A DNA stretch of 64,000 nucleotides from Cichorium intybus. Its lineage: Eukaryota > Streptophyta > Magnoliopsida > Asterales > Asteraceae. Under the pieces are notes generated by a model. It saw only the letters and a program-made list of their open reading frames with translations, was not told the origin of the DNA and searched no databases. Below are positions 47,041-64,000 of this stretch, in pieces (the stretch's first letter is position 1; each line of letters begins with the position of its first letter). The translations under genes and the position numbers were made by a program. The stretch lies in assembly GCA_023525715.1 (NCBI GenBank), contig CM042011.1, forward strand, positions 2,605,566-2,669,565. Direction: 5' to 3'.

Positions 47041-47250
47041 TGTGTATATGTGTATACATGTGCATATGTCTGTTCAAATGTGAGTATATATACAAAAATG
47101 TATATGCATTTGTTCATGTACACATATATGCATATTTGCATATATACATAAATAAATGTCCATTTGTTCATATGTGTATATGCATGTATGTATTTATTTT
47201 AATGTTTTTTGAATATACATTTATATTAATTTATATTAATATTATTGCAG

Positions 47251-47300
47251 ATTTTGAAGACTTTATCGAGCAAATTGAAGGTGTGAAAACTGAAAAATGA
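47251..47300 (+). pseudogene. Possible terminal exon fragment of an unknown gene
   Basis: After the acceptor-like tattattgcag, a short open stretch reads DFEDFIEQIEGVKTEK and ends at a TGA. It sits inside the 44753-47897 element and may be a captured last exon. The family was not recognised. Confidence 0.3.
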
Positions 47301-47897
47301 AGATATCATGAATTTTCGTTATATTTTGTATGTTTTTTATATGTGACGTTCAAATCAATTGTATATTATTGTTTATAGTAAATTGGTAGTATGATATCCA
47401 AATATTATGAAATACGAATATTTTTGTGTGTTTTTTACGAAATGTTATTAAATGTGCATATATGCATCCCTGTAAAATATAATGTAAAAAGTTAAATATG
47501 CATTTATGCATTCTATTAAGAAAATGCACAACTCTGAAATCTGATTATGCATATATGCATTCTATTAAAAAAACATGTATATATGCACATGCAAATAAAA
47601 AGAAATTATATGTCTTTTAAATTCAAAAAATCTAATTAAAATAAATAAAATTTTATGTTTTTTTAAATTCTAAAAAAATATGATTAAAAAAACGAAAAAT
47701 TGGATTTTTTTTTAAATTCGAAAATTCAAATCTAATAGGCTTGAATTTAGGAATTGTTATTGTTGTTACCAAAATTAAAAAAATCAGAATTAAATGAGAT
47801 ATTTGGCAAATGACTATCATGCCTTTTTATGATCTAACCAATCAGAATGAGTTCTCAAGATCTCATGAATATTTGAGTTCTTAAAAGAACCTAACCC

Positions 47898-47977
<80 letters not shown>

Positions 47978-48060
47978 TGTATGTATGTATGTATGTATGT
48001 ATGTATGTATGTATACATACATACATACATACATACATACATACACACACACACATACAC
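47898..48060 (+). repeat. Self-complementary compound microsatellite (TA)n-(TATG)n-(CATA)n-(CA)n
   Basis: About 45 bp of TA are followed by about 14 tatg units, then catac units and cacaca. The tatg and cata halves are complementary and can form a hairpin. Confidence 0.93.
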
Positions 48061-48471
48061 TCACATCCCTTTAGTTGTGTGGAATTGTTGATAAATAATG
48101 AAAAATTAAAACATGGAGTATAAATAGATTAATTAAAAAAATAACATTTTAATAAAAAAATCAACTATGATCTATTGTTGATAAGTATATTTTAACCTTA
48201 GACCAAAGGATGTGGAGTTATAAAACCACTCATCACCACTTATTTTTGGCTATTAACTATGATAAATTATTGATAATATAAATAAACTAAACTAAATTAC
48301 AAATTTAATTAATCTATATTAAAAAAGAAAAACAGTTCATTAAGAGCATTAATGATATATTTAATGTCATCAAATTTGTAGCTTCATGAAATGTAGTGAC
48401 TAATTTTGTAACTTCCATATTTTATCTCCTCTTTATCTTATTTGCCAACTTGCAAATTTTTTTCATTTGTG

Positions 48472-48504
<33 letters not shown>

Positions 48505-49487
48505 AGAGAGAGAGAGAGAGAGTGTGTGTGTGTGTGTGTGTGAGTGTGAGAGAGAGAGAGAGGGAGAGAGAGATGGCCAAACCCCCCAAGTGAAACGGTG
48601 TAGCCGTAAAAGAATTTTAGCCCACGTCGGAACCCGTATACCACTGAGTGACCGCACCTCATGGAGTTGTGGTCGTATATATGTTTTAATATTCAGACTT
48701 ACCATTTTGGAGGGATATCACTAACTCTCTTTTGAGGTCACCCATTTAAGGGAAATTTCACATTAAAACTATGATAGATCTGCTTTAGTTGATTCTTTTA
48801 CCAAATGAAGTTAAACCTATTTTAATCAATCGAGTTCAAATCCTATTTTCAATTAGAAGCGTGAAAAAAATTGTAAAAAAAGTACGTACACATGAAAATA
48901 ACAAACAAAATACATAAACTAAAACATCATCGTCAAACAACAATACATGAAAAAATCAACTTTATACATAACTGGATAATGGCTAAAATTGTTTTATAAT
49001 GATCCATCTTAAACAAGAATTTGTGACGGAGATTCGACCGAGATGGTGATCGATGAAGTGGGTTGCAAAGTCCATCGTCGGAACAAGGGCAATGAAAGAG
49101 TCGATTGCTATTTGTGCTCGCCTTATACCTCTCCGTTGTATTTTTTTAATTACTAAAATTAATAATAGGTTAAAATGAAAAAAAAAGAAAATTGAAATTG
49201 AAATTGAAATTTTAAGAAACCACAAACCGTACAACGAAAGTTCTAAACTGCGGTATGCGGTGCGATTTGATGTGAGCGGTTTTGCGATTTGGGTGGGTTT
49301 GATAATTTACTCAACTTTGTTATTTTCTTCTGTAACACTCAAATTTAGGTTTTTAAATATTATTAGATATATTATGCATTTAATTAGGTTTAAGTTTGGC
49401 TTTACCATGTATTGCCTTTTGTGATATAGCGACTAACATTAACCGAAAATAATTTAAAAATATAATACTAAAAAATAACCGGATCAT
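48061..49487 (+). repeat. Family-T partial unit preceding the array
   Basis: Noncoding. Carries the usual modules from the ttagttgtgt block through a mixed (GA)/(GT)n tract (48473-48573), the gagtgaccgcacc block and the gcggttttgcg block. Confidence 0.85.
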
Positions 49488-58277
<8,790 letters not shown>

Positions 58278-58595
58278 TGTTAGAATATGGAGGCTTTGTC
58301 AACAAAGGGGTGAAGAATTTTTCTCAAGGGTTGGTAGCCTATTTTGTTGAAGGCAAAGCTTCTTTGTTTCACATTGATTTGTTCACACACACTCACATGC
58401 CTATATAAAGGGCAGCATAGCATCAAACCAAATGTACCACACAACACAAAAACACAGAGCAATAAAACATTCCTAGTTATCCGCCGTGGACGTAGGTCAT
58501 TTTTGGACCGAACCACGTTAAATTCTTGTGTTCTTAATTTTGAGAGTTGAGTGTGTGAGTTTAGTGTTCGTATGCTAAGTGTCTCGATCCTAACA
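58278..58595 (+). repeat. 5' LTR of copia-2
   Basis: 318 bp; TATA box TATATAAA at 58402-58409. Confidence 0.96.
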
Positions 58596-58597
58596 AG

Positions 58598-58609
58598 TGG
58601 TATCAGAGC
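58598..58609 (+). other. Primer binding site of copia-2
   Basis: TGGTATCAGAGC two bases after the 5' LTR; initiator-Met tRNA type, identical to copia-1. Confidence 0.93.
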
Positions 58610-58864
58610 CTTGGTATAGCTCCAGAGAGTGATTTTCTGTTTTTGGGTCGAAAATTTTTTGTCTCAAAAACGATTTTTGTTTACGCCGTTGGAAAGGTCT
58701 CGTTCCGCAGATTCCGAAAATATATTTTTTCGAATTTTTTGAGCACCGGAAGACCTACAAATCGCCGGTCAAAGTTGGTCAAAACTCGCCGGAAAATTGG
58801 CCGGAAAAACCAGTTCGCCGGAGAAGACGACACTGTAGCACCGGAGTTTCGCCGGGTACTGTAG

Positions 58865-59340
58865 CATTTGCAAAACAGGTCCCTGATGTTTCAGAATTTG
58901 CAAAACAGGTCCCTGAAGTTCCAGAACTTGCAAAACAGGTCCCTGAAGTTCTAGAATTTGCAAAACAGGTCCCTGAGGTACCAAAATTTGCAAAACAAGT
59001 CCCTGGAGTTCCGAAAATTGCAAAACAGGTCCCTGAACCTTCAGAAATTGCAAAACAGGTCCCTGAATTTTCAGAAAATTACAGTTTAGCCCCTGAACTT
59101 TCAGGAAATTGCATTTTAGCCCCTGATCTTTCTGAAAATTGCAGTTTAGCCCCCGAACTTTCAGAAAAGTGCATTTTAGCCCCTAAACTTTCTGAAAATT
59201 GCAGTTTAGCCCCTAAACTTTCTGAAAATTACAGTTTAGCCCCCAAACTTTCAGAAAATTGAAGTTTAGCCCCTGAATTTCAGAAAAATTGCATTTTTCA
59301 CCCTTAATTTCTGAAAGAAAAGTGCATTTTGTCCGTTAAA
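58865..59340 (+). repeat. Leader tandem array of ~30-bp units in copia-2
   Basis: About 7 units built on tgcaaaacaggtccctgaa are followed by about 8-9 related units built on tgcagtttagcccctgaact, each near 30 bp and separated by ttcagaaaa-like linkers. The array fills the untranslated leader between the PBS and the gag ATG. A minus-strand ORF with repeated Gln-Gly-Pro-Val-Leu-Gln is a by-product. Confidence 0.95.
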
Positions 59341-62300
59341 ATGGCAGAAGACGGTAAAATTAAAATTGAGAAATTTGATGGTACCGATTATGGATTTTGG
59401 AAGATGCAAATTGAAGATATGCTGTATCAGAAAAGTTTGCATTTGCCTATGTTGGGCGTACAACCCGATGACATGTATGATGAAGATTGGAAGTTGTTGG
59501 ATCGACAAGCCTTGGGCGTAGTTAGGCTTTCATTGGCGAAGAGTGTTGCGTATAACATTGTCAATGAAACAACTACTTATGGAGTATTTAAGGCTTTGTC
59601 CAACATGTACGAGAAGCCGTCAGCTTCCAACAAAGTGTTCCTCATCAAACAATTGGTTAACACCAAGATGAAGGAAGGCATGTCAGTTACCGCTCACATA
59701 AACGAGTTTAACTCAATTATCTCTCGTTTAGCCTCAGTTGCAATAAAGTTTGAAGATGAAGTACAAGCGCTCCTCCTTTTATCATCTTTGCCCGACAGTT
59801 GGTCAGGCACAGTCACAGCTGTTAGTAGTGCATCTGGCACTACCAAACTCACTTTCGAGAGTATGCGTGACTTAATTGTAAATGAAGATATCAGACGGAG
59901 AAGCAATGGTGAGACTTCTAGTTCTAGTTCTATATTGCATACAGAAAGTAGAGGAAGAAAAAACGAAAGAGGACGTGGTCGAGGCAGATCAAAGTCCAGA
60001 AAAAGAGGCCAGTCAAAAACCAGAAAAGACATTGAATGCTGGAATTGCAAAGAAAAAGGTCACTTTAGAAGCCAATGCCCAAAACCACAAGCTGAAAAGA
60101 AAGAAGTAAACAATGTATCCTCTGAAGATTCGGAAGATTTTCTCATATGTTGCGTTGAGAATTCGGCAGAATCCTGGATTATGGATTCAGGTGCTTCTTT
60201 CCATGCCGTCTCATGCCCAGATATGGTCAAGAACCTACAAACAGGTGCTCTTGGCAAAGTTCATTTGGCCGATGATCAAGTGCTTGATATTACGGGTATC
60301 GGAGACGTAGATTTGAAAACCTCCTTAGGAACCACATGGACATTGAAAGATGTCAGGGTTATTCCAAACTTAAGGAGAAAGTTGATTTCAGTTGGTAAGT
60401 TGGATGATGAAGGGTTTGATGTTCACTTTGGGGGTGGACAATGGAAAGTGATCAAAGGCAACTTGGTGATTGCCAAAGGAAAGAAGAAAGGCACTTTATA
60501 CATGGTAGAGATACCTAGTGATGGTGTTCATGCCGTAACCACAAATCCGAGTCCATCTAATTTATGGCACCAACGACTCGGACACATGAGCAATAAGGGA
60601 TTGAAGATGTTGGCTCAGAAAGGGAAGTTTCCAGACTTGAAGAAAGTTGAAACAGAATTCTGTGAATCTTATGTCCTCGGGAAACAAAAGCGGGTTACTT
60701 TTGTAAAGACGAGGAAGACACCGAAAGCTCAGAAGTTGGAGCTTGTTCACTCTGATGTATTTGGACCAACACCAGTTTCATCCCTAGGAGAAAAAAACTA
60801 CTATGTAACCTTTATTGATGATTCAACACGCAAGGTATGGGTCTATTTTCTTAAAAATAAATCTGATGTATTTGATACTTTTAAGATATGGAAATCTGCT
60901 GTTGAAAATGAAACTGATTTGAAGGTAAAATGCCTGAAGTCGGATAATGGTGGTGAATACATAAGCAAGGAGTTTGTTGACTACTGTGCCAAGCAAGGGA
61001 TAAAAATGATCAAGACGGTCCCAGGAACCCCTCAGCAGAATGGTGTAGCTGAGAGAATGAATAGAACTTTGAATGAAAGGGCTAGAAGCATGAGGTTGAA
61101 TGCTGGTTTACCAAAGACATTCTGGGCCGATGCAGTTAACACTGCAGCCTACTTGATTAACCGTTCACCGTGTGTTCCCTTGGATTTTAAATTGCCGGAA
61201 GAAATGTGGCAAGAGAAGGAAGTAAGTCTCAAACACCTGAAAGTATTTGGTTGTACTGCTTACAGTTTGTTAAAAGATGGTGACAGGGATAAACTTGATT
61301 CAAAGACCAAGAAGTGCACATTCATTGGTTATGGGTCAGATGAAATGGGTTATAGGCTTTGGGATAGTGAAAGCAGAAAGATAATCCGAAGCAAGAATGT
61401 CACCTTTAACGAAGCTGAGTTATACAAAGACAGGAACAACAAAAGTCCAGAAGTCCAGAAGGAGTACGTTGAATATGAAGGTGGTGAAAAGAAGAAAGAA
61501 GCTTCAGTTGAAATCCCTGAATCTGGGGATGATTCAACTGACAGTGGGAGCTCAGAGGATGATTCCAGAAATGACTCTGAAGATGAAGAAACCAGCCCTC
61601 CAGCTCCAGAGTCCCCAGCCACACCTCAAGTTCAACCAAGAAGATCTTCCAGAGTCATCAGACCACCACAAAGATACTCACCATCTGTCAACTACATTCT
61701 TTTGACAGAAAATGGTGAACCCCAGTGTTACTCTGTGTTACTCTGAAGCTAAGAGGTTGAAAGATTCATTGCAGTGGGAGCTAGCAATGAAAGATGAAAT
61801 GAAGTCGCTTGAGAAGAACAAGACCTGGTTTCTAACGAAGCTTCCATCCGGGAAGAAGGCTCTTCAAAACAAATGGGTTTTCAGGGTCAAGGATGAACAT
61901 GATGGTACCAAACGGTACAAAGCAAGATTAGTAGTCAAGGGCTTTCAACAGAAAGAGGGAATCGATTTCAATGAAATATTCTCTCCAGTAGTGAAGATGA
62001 CCACTATCAGACTTGTTCTCAGCATTGTAGCAGCAGAAGGTTTGCATCTAGAGCAGCTAGATGTCAAGACAGCTTTTCTACATGGTGACCTAGATGAAGA
62101 AATTTACATGACACAACCAGAGGGTTTTCAGATTAAAGGCAAAGAAAACTTGGTGTGTAAATTGAAGAAGAGCTTGTATGGTCTGAAGCAAGCGCCCAGA
62201 CAATGGTATTTGAAGTTTGATAATTTCATGAGAAGAGTTGGTTACAAGAGATGTGACAATGACCATTGTTGTTACATCAAGAAGTTTAAGGGTTCTTATA

Positions 62301-63280
62301 TCATTCTACTACTCTATGTAGATGATATGCTGATTGCAGGCTCAGACATGACAGAGATCAAGAAGTTAAAGAAGCAAATGTCTGAAGAATTCGAGATGAA
62401 AGACTTGGGAGCTGCAAACCAAATACTCGGGATGAGTATTTTCAGAAACAAAGAAGATGACTCTTTGACACTCTCTCAAGAGAAGTACATTGAGAAAGTG
62501 TTAGAGAAATTCAGCCTTAAAGATGCCAAGATCAGAAGCACACCTTTGGGAAGTCACTTTAAGCTTTCTAAAGTTCAGTCACCCAAATCAGATGAAGACA
62601 AGAAAGAAATGGCTAAAGTACCTTATGCATCTGCAGTTGGTAGTCTCATGTATGCAATGGTATGCACGAGACCAGATATTGCACATGCAGTGGGAGTTGT
62701 TAGTCGATTTATGTCCAATCCGGGGAGAGAACATTGGGAAGCAGTTAAATGGCTGCTAAGATATTTGAAGGGGACTTCAAAAGTGGCATTGCATTTTAAA
62801 GGGAAAGATGTCATTCTGAAGGGTTTTGCAGATGCAGACCTTGGTGGTTGCAAAGACTCATACAAAAGCACTACCGGGTATGTCTTTACAGTAGGAGGCA
62901 CTGCAGTGAGTTGGATGTCTAAACTCCAGAAAAGTGTTGCCCTTTCAACCACAGAAGCAGAGTATATGGCAGTTGCTGAAGCAAGCAAAGAGCTTATATG
63001 GTTGAAGAACTTTCTCGAAGAACTTGGCAAGGAACAAGTTGATTGTGCACTATTTTGTGATAATTAAAGTGCAATACACCTTGCAAAGAATCCTGTCTTC
63101 CATTCGAAGACAAAGCACATACAGCTGAGATATCACTTCATCAGAGAAAGAATTAATGATGGTACTCTGAAGTTGAAGAAGATCAAAGGAACTTAAAATC
63201 CAGCTGATATGTTGACTAAGGTTGTTACCTTAGAGAAGTTGAAGCTCTGCATAGCTTCAACTGGCCTTCAGGATAATTGA
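59341..63280 (+). pseudogene. copia-2 gag-pol polyprotein, nearly intact
   Basis: Start at ATG 59341. Gag has the TDYGFWKMQIEDML region near residue 20, and the CCHC knuckle CWNCKEKGHFRSQC lies near 233. Then protease WIMDSGASFH (Asp near 282), an HHCC zinc region, integrase with TPQQNGVAERMN, reverse transcriptase with LLLYVDDM (about 62310), and RNase H (ALSTTEAEYM). Defects: Tyr replaces the last zinc Cys (FCESY, codon 60670); a 10-bp tandem duplication (61726-61745) shifts the frame; TAA at 63065 sits in CDN*SAIHLA and TAA at 63194 before NPADM. Without the extra 10 bp the frame is 1,310 codons to TGA 63278-63280, consistent with a single-ORF ancestor. Confidence 0.95.
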
Positions 63281-63442
63281 AGAGAAGGCCAGGGTAACTA
63301 GGAAGGAGCTAAGATCAAAAGTGTTTTTTAATAGACAGTTGAAGCACAGGTGAAGATTGTTCCGTGGCTTCAAGTGAGAGAGAATGTGTGTTTAAGGATT
63401 AAGATTTGGATGGCAGAGAAAGACTAAGTTGTTCAAGCCTCC

Positions 63443-63453
63443 AAGTGGGAGAT
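63443..63453 (+). other. Polypurine tract of copia-2
   Basis: aagtgggagat immediately before the 3' LTR. Confidence 0.85.
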
Positions 63454-63771
63454 TGTTAGAATATGGAGGCTTTGTCAACAAAGGGGTGAAGAATTTTTCT
63501 CAAGGGTTGGTAGCCTATTTTGTTGAAGGCAAAGCTTCTTTGTTTCACATTGATTTGTTCACACACACTCACATGCCTATATAAAGGGCAGCATAGCATC
63601 AAACCAAATGTACCACACAACACAAAAACACAGAGCAATAAAACATTACTAGTTATCCGCCGTGGACGTAGGTCATTTTTGGACCGAACCACGTTAAATT
63701 CTTGTGTTCTTAATTTTGAGAGTTGAGTGTGTGAGTTTAGTGTTCGTATGCTAAGTGTCTCGATCCTAACA
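63454..63771 (+). repeat. 3' LTR of copia-2
   Basis: 318 bp, one C/A difference from the 5' LTR (acattac versus acattcc), followed by TSD AATAT. Confidence 0.96.
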
Positions 63772-64000
63772 AATATCATATTGATGGCTTAAATGTCACT
63801 TGTAAAATATGTACAATTAGTCGTTTGTAGGGTAAAACTAATACAATAGTAATATTATTGGCTATAGGATCGCCACGATATACTTTGTTTCTTGGTTCTC
63901 GAAATCAAATTAGTTTATACAAATGTGTACTTTGAATATCCTAATCTCGCAATCTCGAAAAGATAACATTGCGAGATCATCACTTGATCTCATTGAAACA
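63772..64000 (+). repeat. Family-T tandem unit 3, start (runs off the window)
   Basis: Continues the array after copia-2 with ttgatggcttaaatgtcact and the ctcgcaatctcgaaaag block, matching 49490-49720 and 54092-54320. Confidence 0.88.

Larger units (their letters stand above)
58278..63771 (+). mobile_element. Young Ty1/copia LTR retrotransposon (copia-2)
   Basis: 5,494 bp with TSD AATAT (58273-58277 and 63772-63776). LTRs are 318 bp (TGTTAG...CTAACA) and differ at one site by my reading (0.3 percent), about 0.1 million years at 1.3e-8 per site per year. PBS, tandem-repeat leader, gag-pol and polypurine tract are all present. Despite its youth the coding region carries a frameshift, two nonsense codons and a lost zinc ligand. 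It may therefore have been copied with helper proteins, or been hit after insertion. Confidence 0.96.

Noticed and set aside
46535..47171. Long His/Tyr/Met/Cys-rich minus-strand ORFs
   Set aside because: Produced by the alternating CATATG/TGCATA composition; not conserved between the two duplicated copies except through the repeat itself.
47817..48056. Cys-Val and His-Thr-Tyr-Ile repeat ORF
   Set aside because: Translation of the (TATG)n/(CATA)n/(CA)n microsatellite.
58865..59340. CRISPR-like array of ~30-bp repeats
   Set aside because: The units are contiguous tandem repeats without unique spacers, located in a plant retrotransposon leader.
59329..59340. Start of copia-2 gag at 59329
   Set aside because: That codon is TTG; the first ATG in frame is at 59341 and is the plausible plant start.
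61712..61760. Programmed frameshift between the two copia-2 ORFs
   Set aside because: A 10-bp perfect tandem duplication explains the shift, and the ancestral frame is continuous without it.

Overview
The window is plant nuclear DNA, almost certainly from a eudicot with a large TE-rich genome. The evidence is Ty1/copia and Ty3/gypsy LTR retrotransposons, MULE and hAT DNA transposons, Tourist-type MITEs, a tRNA-derived SINE, Helitron termini, very long (TA)n and (GA)n tracts, and spliced plant gene fragments. Asteraceae is my best guess for the family, but only from the general look of the repeats. No intact host gene is present. Almost every base that can be explained belongs to a transposable element (TE), a segmental duplication or a microsatellite.

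Left third (1-21 kb). Two or three Helitron ends lie in series (3' ends at 2533, 3265 and 5397). A 1.8-kb direct tandem duplication follows (5270-7076 / 7077-8875). Next is a 4.6-kb Helitron (8642-13243) inside a (TA)n tract; it carries the 5' end of an acetyl-CoA synthetase gene, with leader, start codon and pieces of two further exons. At 14928-20162 is a complete but multiply mutated Ty1/copia element with 496-bp LTRs and TSD CACCA. It sits just upstream of a decayed high-affinity nitrate transporter (NRT2) gene (20313-21037), which has internal deletions and a Tourist MITE in its reading frame.

Middle (21-42 kb). A second gene-fragment-type Helitron (22304-26273) ends in (TA)n. It is followed by a 3-kb island in which five inverted-repeat elements alternate with (TA)n tracts (26274-29229). 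Then come Ty3/gypsy-like LTR sequences (29.2-33.6 kb) holding a G-rich hAT MITE. The best-preserved coding system is a 5.78-kb MULE (36264-42043) with 87/88-bp TIRs and a 10-bp TSD. Its four exon segments add up to an open 836-residue transposase once a 1.23-kb hAT element, inserted in exon 1 with an exact 8-bp TSD, is discounted. A small convergent ORF near the right TIR could encode a coiled-coil protein with a C-terminal membrane segment.

Right third (42-64 kb). The dominant component is a noncoding repeat, called family T here. It occurs as fragments from 5 kb onward and as a true tandem array from 49.5 kb with periods of 4602 and 4186 bp. The array is interrupted by a 3.1-kb MULE-like element in (TA)n (44753-47897), a SINE (53237-53367) and a very young Ty1/copia element (58278-63771; LTRs differ at one site of 318). 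Repeated copies in the window serve as empty sites for the SINE, both Tourist MITEs, one Helitron and, less exactly, the MULE, so several insertion calls can be verified internally.
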